From: Acidimicrobiia bacterium
GTDB lineage: Bacteria > Acidobacteriota > Terriglobia > Bryobacterales > Bryobacteraceae
Length of the DNA: 64,000 nucleotides
Direction of reading: 5' to 3'
Assembly (NCBI GenBank): GCA_016871315.1
Contig: VFZE01000001.1
Span: 62,001 to 126,000, forward strand
Notes under the pieces: model-generated
The model's input: only the letters and a program-made list of their open reading frames with translations
Databases searched by the model: none
Told to the model about the DNA's origin: nothing
Shown: positions 38,842 to 46,301 of the stretch, one piece after another
Position numbering within the stretch: position 1 is the stretch's first letter
How the letters are laid out: every line of letters starts with the position of its first letter
Made by a program: the position numbers and the translations under genes

Positions 38842-39819
38842 ATGGCGGCTTTGTCCGACCTCAGTCTGCCGGCACTGGTAGATTTACGCCAGCTTCGTTT
38901 TGAAGACCTGGAACCTCTGCTCAATGAAGAAACCGAGCAGTGGCTCCGTAACCTCGATTGGGATTTCCGTCCCTCTGCGGAACTGGTCCGGCGCTTTGTG
39001 CGGCTGCAGGCGTTGCACGGTTTCGCGCTGGTCTCCTCCAAACGCACGATCGGGTACTGCTACTACGTGTACGAGGATACCAAGGGTCTCATCGGCGACC
39101 TCTACGTCAGCGCAACCCACCGCTGTGCGGAGAACGAGGCGATGTTGCTCTCGGCTGCTCTCAAATCGCTGCATGACGGCGGCCAGGTGCTGCGCGTGGA
39201 ATCGCAGCTGATGATGGCCTCCCCGGATACAGCGAGGCTGCTTCCCTACGCGGGGCACATGTCCAGTCACCGCAGGAACTTCATGGTCGCTTCGCTTGAC
39301 GGAGTTGCCGGGCTCCCTGCCAGCCGTGCCGCGTCGCTTGTGGAAATCGGCGCGTGGCACGAAGGCGTACAGGACGCGGCAGCCCGGTTGATCGCGCGCT
39401 CCTATGTCGGCCATGTCGACAGCCTGATCAACGACCAGTACCGCTCGATCCACGGCGCCCGGCGGTTTCTCACGAACATTATTCAGTACCCTGGTTGCGG
39501 CAGTTTCTTCCAGCCCGCTTCCTTTCACGCCACCGATCCACGGACCGGCCGGCTGTGCGGTATCTCCCTGGCGAGTCTGGTGGCCTTCGACGTCGGCCAT
39601 ATCACGCAGATCTGTGTCGATCCGGAATTGAAAGGTTCCGGAACCGGCTACGAAATGCTGCGCCGGTCTTTGAACATGCTTGCCTCCAACGGTTGCCGGA
39701 CAGTGAGTCTGACGGTCACGGCTGCCAATCAGGAAGCGGTGAAGCTCTATGAGCGGCTGGGCTTCCGCCTCCGCCACGGCTTCGACGCGCACGTCTGGGA
39801 GAATTTCCGGGAAGCCTAA
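38842..39819 (+). CDS. Double GNAT-fold acetyltransferase
   Basis: 325 residues. The C-terminal half has the acetyl-CoA-binding GNAT motif: GHITQICVDPELKGSGTGYE (Q/RxxGxG/A as KGSGTG) and then NQEAVKLYERLGFRLRHGF. The N-terminal half resembles a second, degenerate GNAT domain (GLIGDLYVSATHRCAENEAM) without a complete pyrophosphate loop. Substrate unknown. It converges on the membrane-protein gene, with a single base between stops. Confidence 0.85.
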   Translation: MAALSDLSLPALVDLRQLRFEDLEPLLNEETEQWLRNLDWDFRPSAELVRRFVRLQALHGFALVSSKRTIGYCYYVYEDTKGLIGDLYVSATHRCAENEAMLLSAALKSLHDGGQVLRVESQLMMASPDTARLLPYAGHMSSHRRNFMVASLDGVAGLPASRAASLVEIGAWHEGVQDAAARLIARSYVGHVDSLINDQYRSIHGARRFLTNIIQYPGCGSFFQPASFHATDPRTGRLCGISLASLVAFDVGHITQICVDPELKGSGTGYEMLRRSLNMLASNGCRTVSLTVTAANQEAVKLYERLGFRLRHGFDAHVWENFREA

Positions 39820-39820
39820 T

Positions 39821-40396
39821 CTACGCTTTTTTCAGAGGATCGCTGCGCTCAACGGGGTTTTGCGTCCGGAAGAGGTTTTCAAAAACCTCCCGCAGTTTAT
39901 CCGTGGCCTGTTTGGAGAACAAACCGGAAAGTGCGCAAATAGCGCCAATGCCGTACGGGCTGACCGCACCAGCGCCCCCACCGGTCACAATCCCGCCGCG
40001 GATGGACAGGTAGACGATCACAGCCAGCGAGGCTCCAATGCAAGGCCGCAGAAAGTACCACCAGGCCCACGTCGCGGACAACTGATCGTTGCCGGCATAA
40101 TCGGCAAATGATGTCGCCAAATGGATGTAGGAGCCGAGCGCTCCGGCCAGCGCTGCCAGCAGGAAGTAACGGATTTCCAGGTGGAACTGGTAAGTGCCCC
40201 AAAGGAATTCGATGGACTGCACTTGAGCTTGGATGTCCACCGGCCAAATGCGGATCAACAGATAGATCAGCATCAAAAGCAGCGCCGCAATATAGACGCC
40301 GAGGCCGATCTTCATCCCTCCGCCCATCGGGCTGGTATTGGTCGCCGGGGTCTCCGGTTGCGGTTGTGCTCCAGCTGAGGCCATAGTGACGTCCAT
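39821..40396 (-). CDS. Small polytopic membrane protein of unknown function
   Basis: 191 residues. A proline-rich N-terminus (AGAQPQPETPATNTSP) is followed by about four hydrophobic segments (LGVYIAALLLMLIYLLIRIW; IRYFLLAALAGALGSYIHLA; YFLRPCIGASLAVIVYLSIR; the glycine-rich IGAICALSGLFSKQA) and a charged C-terminal tail. I recognise no family. The GLFSKQATDKLREVF segment after the last hydrophobic part resembles the end of other bacterial membrane proteins linked to signalling, but this is not diagnostic. It is divergent from the FmdE-like gene. Confidence 0.75.
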   Translation of the reverse strand: MDVTMASAGAQPQPETPATNTSPMGGGMKIGLGVYIAALLLMLIYLLIRIWPVDIQAQVQSIEFLWGTYQFHLEIRYFLLAALAGALGSYIHLATSFADYAGNDQLSATWAWWYFLRPCIGASLAVIVYLSIRGGIVTGGGAGAVSPYGIGAICALSGLFSKQATDKLREVFENLFRTQNPVERSDPLKKA

Positions 40397-40473
40397 GGTA
40401 GGTGAAGCCTAATCGCGGGTCAAGCCTCCCGGCCTGGTTTAGATTGGATACCATCGAAGTGAGGATCCGATTC

Positions 40474-41064
40474 GTGAAACCGTTCGATGAATACGTGGCG
40501 CTGGCGGAAACGGCGCACGGCCACATCTGCGCGGGGCAGATCCTGGGCCTACGCCTCGCCATCTACGGATTGAAGCTGCTTGGCCTGGACGATCCGGCTG
40601 GCTCTCAACGCAAGCGGCTGGTCACTTTTGTCGAGATCGACCGTTGCGCCACCGACGCCGTTACTGTCGTCACGGGCTGCCGCCTCGGAAAGCGGTCGCT
40701 GAAGTTCCGCGATTTCGGGAAGGTCGCCGCCACCTTCTGTGACCTTCAAGAAAACCGGGCGGTTCGCGTGGTGGCGCTGGAATCCTCCAAGCAGCGGGCC
40801 AAGGAGATGTACCCGGAAATCACCGACAAGAACCAGCAGCAGATGAAGGCTTACCGCGAGATGGCAGAGGAGGATTTGTTCCGGCACGAATGGGTGAGCG
40901 TAGCGGTGGGCTCTGAGGAACTACCTGGCTACAAGGGTCCGCGTATCCGTTGCGCGGTCTGCGGTGAGGGGATCAACTTCGGTAAGCAGGTGGAGCGGGG
41001 CGGCGAGATCGTGTGCCGAGGTTGCGCGGGGGAACGCTACTACACGATAGTGAAGAACCGTTAA
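40474..41064 (+). CDS. FmdE-like protein with C-terminal zinc ribbon
   Basis: About 196 residues. The family core is present: HGHICAGQILGLRLA, then DRCATDAVTVVTGCRLGKRS (metal-binding Cys in CATDA and TGC) and LKFRDFGKVAATF. The C-terminus carries a four-cysteine ribbon CAVCGEGI...CRGC. FmdE-family proteins resemble subunit E of formylmethanofuran dehydrogenase and occur widely outside methanogens with unclear roles. I prefer GTG 40474 (GAGGA eight bases upstream) to GTG 40459 or the longer frame from 40402. A TTAAGTTT / AAACTTAA inverted repeat (41061-41068, 41085-41092) overlaps the stop and could end transcription. Confidence 0.8.
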   Translation: MKPFDEYVALAETAHGHICAGQILGLRLAIYGLKLLGLDDPAGSQRKRLVTFVEIDRCATDAVTVVTGCRLGKRSLKFRDFGKVAATFCDLQENRAVRVVALESSKQRAKEMYPEITDKNQQQMKAYREMAEEDLFRHEWVSVAVGSEELPGYKGPRIRCAVCGEGINFGKQVERGGEIVCRGCAGERYYTIVKNR

Positions 41065-41140
41065 GTTTGGCTTGAATCATAAGAAAACTTAATGCATGCT
41101 TCCCCTTCCGGCCTTGCGCCGAATGTGACGGGGAGGTTTT

Positions 41141-41942
41141 ATGTTCCGCTTTTCTTTGTTTGGTTTAGGGGTGATCTTTGCCTACGTGGGACCGTGTTTG
41201 GCGCAGGAGTCTAGGGCGACGATTATTGGGCGCGCGATCGATCCGACCGGGGCTCTTGCCTCCGGGGCGACAGTGCAGGCGACCAACACGGCCACCAACG
41301 CGACGGCCAAATCCGTGACGACCAGGACGACTGGCGTATTACGCGCCGGCTGACACTGAACGCCGGGCTGCGGTGGGAATATGAGAGTCCGATCACGGAC
41401 CGGTTTGACCGGAGCATCCGCGGATTCGATTTTCAGACGGCGAACCCCGTGTCTGCCCAGGCACGCGCCAACTACGCCCGAAACGCGATCCCACAGGTGG
41501 CTTCTGCGAGCTTTCAGACAGCAGGAGGACTGCTGTTTGCCGGCGCCGGGCAGCCCCGCGGACTCTGGCGCGGCGATCGCAACAATCTTGCTCCGCGTGT
41601 GGGCCTTGCCTATCAACTCGGGGCAAGAACGGTGGTGCGCGCCGGCTACGGCATCTTCTACGATGTGGTCGGCGTGGACCGCAACGGCGTCAATCAGGGT
41701 GGCTTCAATCAGCCTACGCATTTGATTCCCACGCTGGATAACGGACAGACCTACGTTCAAGAACTTCCGCGTGAAGGAGCGAGCCACGGCGCAGTTCCGG
41801 CTGGAGTCCTATCACTCTCTCAATCATGTCCAGTTCGGCAATCCGAATACGAGTCCCGTCAGCTCCGCTTTGGGGACCATCACCGCAGAAAAGGGCCACG
41901 GGCAAGGGCAGGTCACGGTGGGAATCAAGCTCATCTTCTAGT
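41141..41942 (+). pseudogene. Oar-like TonB-dependent receptor, internally deleted
   Basis: Three pieces in different frames. The first (41141 to about 41318) has a signal peptide and the carboxypeptidase-like start AQESRATIIGRAIDPTGALA. It breaks off after NTATNATAKSVT and jumps to QDDWRITRRLTLNAGLRWEY, a barrel segment normally several hundred residues later, in another frame, running on through RVGLAYQLGARTVVRAGYGI. From about 41760 the frame changes again to the canonical C-terminus KNFRVKERATAQFRLESYHS and VQFGNPNTSPVSSALGTIT, ending GIKLIF and stop at 41940-41942. The plug and most of the barrel are missing, so it cannot form a receptor. GGGGAGG stands before the ATG, so a short secreted peptide may still be made. 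Confidence 0.8.
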
Positions 41943-41994
41943 CTCCGGGCGGCAGCTGCCATATACTACTCCTCAGCGGCAGGGCGCAGGCCCG

Positions 41995-44226
41995 ATGGTA
42001 GGCAGACTCCTCAACCAATACCGGATTGAAAAGAAGCTGGGCGAAGGCGCGATGGGTGTGGTTTACCGCGCCCGGGACACCAGGCTCGACCGGGATGTGG
42101 CGATTAAAATACTCTCCTCGGACAACACGGCCGATTCCCGGCGCAAGGCGCGTTTCGAGCGCGAGGCGAAAGCCGCCTCCGCGCTGAACCATCCCAACAT
42201 CATCACGATTTACGAGATCAACTCCACAGATGGCATGGATTGGATCGCGATGGAGTACGTACGCGGTTCGACGCTGCGCGACCGTATCGCGGAAGGACCG
42301 CTGCCGGTAAGGCTCGCCATTCAAATCAGCCTCCAGATGGCAACTGGGCTGGCGGAGGCGCATCAGGCCGGCCTGATCCATCGCGATCTCAAACCCGCGA
42401 ATATCATGACCCGCGAAGACGGTCTTGTCAAGATCCTCGACTTTGGCCTCGTGAAGCTGAGCAGCTTGGAGGCGGATGGGTCTGGCACAGCCGAATCGGA
42501 CGCCACGCTCACCGCGCTGACCCAGATGGGGCGTGTAGTCGGGACAGTCGCCTACATGTCTCCGGAGCAAGCGCAGGGTCACGCCGTCGACCATCGCACC
42601 GACATCTACTCTCTCGGCGTCATGTTGTATGAAATGCTGAGCGGCCAAAGGCCGTTTCAGGGAAACACCGCCATCGCCGTCTATCACGAGATTATTTACT
42701 CCTCCCCGCGCCCGCTCAGGAAGCTTCGAGAGGAAATGCCGGCGGAAGTGGAGGATCTGGTTTCGTGGATAATGTCCAAGAAACCGGCTGAGCGGCCCGC
42801 CACCATGGCTGAAGTGGGGGAAGCGCTGCAACAAGTCAGCGCGGCTCTGGGCTTTTCCGCGGGAGCCATGACACCCGGCGCCTCCGGTTCCGCGCCGGCA
42901 ATGGGAAGGTTCCGTCCGCCGGCTTCCCTGTGGAGGCGCATTCGCAAACCGGCGGCTCTGGCCGCGTTGGGATGCGGACTGCTGGCAGGCGGGTGGCTGA
43001 TATGGCAAGCCACGCGTGAGCGAACACCATCGGCACTGCCTGAAGGCGTAACCGCCTACGACCTCACCAAACAGGCCAACACTCTGATGGACCAGTACTA
43101 CAAGCTAGGCAACCCGGACCGCGCCATCGAACTCTATCAGCGCGTCATCGCCGCTCATCCGGAGAACGCCCCGGCGCTCGCCGGGCTCGCTGACGCCTAC
43201 TTGAGGAAACACATCGAATCCCCGGACCCGGTGTGGCTGAACCTGGCGGGCGACAATGCGAAGCGCGCCTTGGATCTGGACTCCCAACTTGCGGCCGCAC
43301 ACTCGGCAATGGGTTTGTACCTCACCCACAACGGCAGCGTCAAGGAAGCCGTTCCCGTTCTTGAGCGCGCTGTGGCGCTGGATCCACAATCCGCGTTAGC
43401 GCAAATCCGTCTCGCGGGCGCCCTTTATATCGCGGGCAGACCTGCCGACGGCGAAGCGATTTTCCGGAAGGCGCTGGAGAGATTCCCCAAGAACGGGATT
43501 CTGTGGGCCAACTATGGTGCGCATCTTCATCGCCAGGGGCGCTTTCAGGAAACAGTGGAAGCGTTTCAAAATGCGGTGAAGCTGACTCCCGACAATTTCT
43601 CCAACTACCGCAACCTCGCCGGCGCGCTTTACTCGTTGGAGCGATATGAGGAAGCCGCTTCGATGATGCAGCGCGCCTTGGAGATCCAGCCCACGGCGGG
43701 AGTTTATTCCAACCTTGGCACTCTGCATTTTTTCCACGGCCGGTTCCGTGAATCGGCGGAAATGTTTGAGAAGGCAACGGAGATGGAGCCCAGCCAATAC
43801 CTGTATTGGGGCAACCTGGGCGACGCACGGCGCTGGGTGGCCGGCATGCGCGAAAAATCTCTGGAGGCCTATCGGGAAGCGTTGCGCCTGGCTCGCGAGC
43901 GGGAGCTCAAGCTTCCCGACGATTCCACGCTACAAGGCAGGATCGCCATGTATGCCGCCAAATCCGGCGATACGAAAACCGCCTTGGCATTGATTGAGAA
44001 GCTGAAGGAATCCTCCGCCAACAATCCTTCCTATTTGTACCGCGCCGCCGTTGTGAAGGAGCTCGCCGGCAACCGCGCCGGAGCCCTGGCCGCGCTGGAA
44101 GCCGCGCTGGAAAAGGGATACGCGCTGCGGGAAGCTGCCAACGATCCGGAGTTGGTCGGGTTGCGGAAGGAACCCGGGTTTCAACGAATGACCGCCCGGA
44201 TTCAGGCGAAAAGTAAAAAGAAATAG
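41995..44226 (+). CDS. Membrane-anchored Ser/Thr protein kinase with TPR sensor region
   Basis: 743 residues. Kinase domain about 10-275: glycine loop GEGAMGVVYRA, lysine in VAIKIL, catalytic loop HRDLKPAN near residue 130, DFG near 150 and GTVAYMSPEQ; all catalytic residues are present. A membrane helix lies near residues 320-340 (ALAALGCGLLAGGWLIW), and the extracytoplasmic part is an array of about ten TPRs (for example NYRNLAGALYSLERYEEAAS). ATG 41995 begins the family start MVGRLLNQYRIEKKLGEGAM. The same frame is open upstream to the barrel remnant of the dead receptor, so an in-frame GTG at 41449 could give a longer product. TATACT at 41962-41967 may be the -10. Confidence 0.92.
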   Translation: MVGRLLNQYRIEKKLGEGAMGVVYRARDTRLDRDVAIKILSSDNTADSRRKARFEREAKAASALNHPNIITIYEINSTDGMDWIAMEYVRGSTLRDRIAEGPLPVRLAIQISLQMATGLAEAHQAGLIHRDLKPANIMTREDGLVKILDFGLVKLSSLEADGSGTAESDATLTALTQMGRVVGTVAYMSPEQAQGHAVDHRTDIYSLGVMLYEMLSGQRPFQGNTAIAVYHEIIYSSPRPLRKLREEMPAEVEDLVSWIMSKKPAERPATMAEVGEALQQVSAALGFSAGAMTPGASGSAPAMGRFRPPASLWRRIRKPAALAALGCGLLAGGWLIWQATRERTPSALPEGVTAYDLTKQANTLMDQYYKLGNPDRAIELYQRVIAAHPENAPALAGLADAYLRKHIESPDPVWLNLAGDNAKRALDLDSQLAAAHSAMGLYLTHNGSVKEAVPVLERAVALDPQSALAQIRLAGALYIAGRPADGEAIFRKALERFPKNGILWANYGAHLHRQGRFQETVEAFQNAVKLTPDNFSNYRNLAGALYSLERYEEAASMMQRALEIQPTAGVYSNLGTLHFFHGRFRESAEMFEKATEMEPSQYLYWGNLGDARRWVAGMREKSLEAYREALRLARERELKLPDDSTLQGRIAMYAAKSGDTKTALALIEKLKESSANNPSYLYRAAVVKELAGNRAGALAALEAALEKGYALREAANDPELVGLRKEPGFQRMTARIQAKSKKK

Positions 44227-44305
44227 CCGGCCTTTGCCAAATCTTCGCTTGCGTTCTCCTGCAAATCGGTGACAGAATTTGGCAGGAAGAAAAGAGGGCT
44301 TGTCC

Positions 44306-44848
44306 ATGGGTTCAGCGGCCCGTCCCGTAGCCGCTCCGGCGTCATACGCCATTGACTTGTTTATCAACTCCGAGACCACGGATCCGCAAAACGCGCTGGG
44401 CAGTTATCCAGTCTGGCGTTGGGAGTACTTTCAGACGATCGATGGAAACCCGGTTGAGCCCGGAGTCATTCGGCTTCGTGTGCCCGTTGCCGACGCCGGG
44501 AAGAAGTTTGAGTTTCGCTGCATCGACTACGCCCCCACTGGCGATAAGAAAATCCAAATCTATAAAACCGTGCTCAACTTCACCGCCGGAAAGAATCCGT
44601 TCTCGGAAGGCAACACCACAATCACCATCCGCGGGGAGAGGGGCGAACGCAATGTCAGCGTTGGTGGCCGTCCAGGACGTATGTTCAAGCTTGGTACGCT
44701 GACCTTCGCGAACCCGCTTCCCCCGCCGAATGAACTGATCCGCTTCAACGTGACCATTTCCATTGTCAAGGCCGATGGCGTCGAAATGAAGTTCTCCACC
44801 GACCCGGAAATGGAGATTACGGAAAGCACGCTGCCGCCGGTAGATTGA
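44306..44848 (+). CDS. Conserved-looking hypothetical protein
   Basis: 180 residues from ATG 44306 (TTG at 44279 is in frame and also possible). There is no signal peptide or membrane segment. The composition suggests an all-beta soluble protein (SYPVWRWEYFQTIDGNPVEP, VSVGGRPGRMFKLGTLTFAN, KADGVEMKFSTDPEMEITES). I do not recognise the family. AAGAGG lies 10-15 bases upstream. It has its own strong terminator directly after the stop. Confidence 0.65.
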   Translation: MGSAARPVAAPASYAIDLFINSETTDPQNALGSYPVWRWEYFQTIDGNPVEPGVIRLRVPVADAGKKFEFRCIDYAPTGDKKIQIYKTVLNFTAGKNPFSEGNTTITIRGERGERNVSVGGRPGRMFKLGTLTFANPLPPPNELIRFNVTISIVKADGVEMKFSTDPEMEITESTLPPVD

Positions 44849-44878
44849 AAAGGCGCTCCTTTGTGAGAGCGCCTTTTC
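44848..44878 (+). terminator. Rho-independent terminator after the hypothetical gene
   Basis: AAAAGGCGCTC (44848-44858) pairs perfectly with GAGCGCCTTTT (44867-44877) around an 8-base loop, giving an 11-bp stem ending in T residues. The A-rich left arm means it may also work for the minus-strand genes ending at 44960. Confidence 0.85.
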
Positions 44879-44959
44879 GACGTGTCGATCAGGTTTGACC
44901 CTGGATTTGTGACTTCTTAGTCCCCTTCGCTTGGGGGAGCCTCCATTGTAGCAGGCTGG

Positions 44960-46300
44960 CTACTTCTTCACCTTCCACCAGTCGCCTGCACGCACCAGCA
45001 GCGCGCGGGCATACTCGACATGGCTCCACATGAGCGGTGTGGCGAACTGGATGTAGCCGCCATCGGCCATGTCGTCGTCGCGGAAAATGCACTTGGCGCC
45101 GGTCCGCTGATAAGCGCGCGCCATGTTATTGGTCTCCTCCAGGATCTTGTCGAAATCGATGTTGTCGAGCAGAATCGGCTTGTGGAACTCCTTGGCGAAA
45201 TCGATCCCGGTCTTCCACTCCTTTTCCATGAACTCCTCAAAGCGCCGGCACGTGGAAAGGTGTTCCGGGATTTCGCCCTTCTCCCTGCGGTGGCTGTCTA
45301 TCATCGCCAGCAGCTCATCGCCGCGGGCGCGGTTGCCGTTGGCGAAGTGGAACTGCGCGAGCACGGCGGTGTACTGTAGCCACGGACCGTTGCCGGCGTG
45401 GACGTGCGTGGAGAAATCCTGCGCGAAGGGCAGATAGCGCATGATCATGCCCAGCTCCGGGTCCCACAGCTGCTTTTCCAGAAACGCGACGCTCGCCCCC
45501 ATCTCGTTCCAGTAATGCAGGAAGCCGTAATAGAAGGGGCTGAGCAGCGTGAAATCCGGCCGCGAGTCGATCTGGCCATGCGGATCGATGCGGCGGACAT
45601 AGCGGTGGCCGGACATGAACAGCTCGCTCACCGAATAGAGCAGATGCTTCCGGAACGACAGGTATCCGCTGCGGATTGCCTTGCCGGAATCGAGTTTCCG
45701 GCTGACCTCGTCGGCAAGCGAAAAGGCGTAGAGGAAGGAAAAGTTCACCCAGCACGTGTAGCCTTCTTCCATCGCCGATTCATGGATCGACGTGGTGGAG
45801 CGGAACAGATTCAGTTCCGGGTGGTACAAGTTGCGCCGGGCGTAGCCCAGCCCGCGGTTCAGCACGTCGAGGAACTCGGGCAGCTCGGGAATCTCCTTGC
45901 CCAGGCGGTGCGCGGTCAGCAGGTAGTTGGAGATGATGGCGATTCCATGGGCGGCATTATCCTCCTGCTTGTAGATGCCCTTGTCTTCGCCGTCCAGGCT
46001 GTAGCGCTGGCCCCAGGCGCCCTCCGCACTGAAAACATCCTTCAGAAACAGCGCCATCGAGCGCATCAGTTCGAATGCAGGCTTCCCGGCATCGTAGCCT
46101 AGCCTGGAGCCAGCCAAGCGGCGGAATAGTTGCACCGCGCATGCCGAATCCCTCGGATAGACATACGGGTAGCGCGACTCGGGCGGCGTGGCCAGCAGCA
46201 GACGTCCGTACTTCTCCGAGGGCGCCGTGCAGCGCAGGATGACCTCCATGTGGTGGTTGAGGTCCGTGTTCAGCTTGTCCAGATCCTGCATTTGGGGCAT
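44960..46300 (-). CDS. GH15-like (alpha/alpha)6-barrel glycosidase
   Basis: 446 residues. Motifs shared with glucoamylase-type GH15 proteins: YPYVYPRDSA near residue 45, YKQEDNAAHGIAI, SAMEEGYTCWVNFSF and, near the end, ATPLMWSHVEYARALL. No signal peptide. The catalytic pair of glutamates in typical GH15 enzymes cannot be assigned with confidence; EEGYTCW and WSHVEY are candidates. It may hydrolyse or phosphorolyse an internal alpha-glucoside such as trehalose or glycogen-derived sugar. The start follows the DUF3604 stop by one base (TGAAATG), so the two are co-translated. Confidence 0.75.
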   Translation of the reverse strand: MPQMQDLDKLNTDLNHHMEVILRCTAPSEKYGRLLLATPPESRYPYVYPRDSACAVQLFRRLAGSRLGYDAGKPAFELMRSMALFLKDVFSAEGAWGQRYSLDGEDKGIYKQEDNAAHGIAIISNYLLTAHRLGKEIPELPEFLDVLNRGLGYARRNLYHPELNLFRSTTSIHESAMEEGYTCWVNFSFLYAFSLADEVSRKLDSGKAIRSGYLSFRKHLLYSVSELFMSGHRYVRRIDPHGQIDSRPDFTLLSPFYYGFLHYWNEMGASVAFLEKQLWDPELGMIMRYLPFAQDFSTHVHAGNGPWLQYTAVLAQFHFANGNRARGDELLAMIDSHRREKGEIPEHLSTCRRFEEFMEKEWKTGIDFAKEFHKPILLDNIDFDKILEETNNMARAYQRTGAKCIFRDDDMADGGYIQFATPLMWSHVEYARALLVRAGDWWKVKK

Positions 46301-46301
46301 T

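Noticed and set aside
41449-44226. Single 925-residue kinase gene starting at 41449
   Set aside because: The first 180 codons are TonB-receptor barrel sequence followed by out-of-frame receptor DNA; the kinase family start is at 41995. Kept only as a finding.
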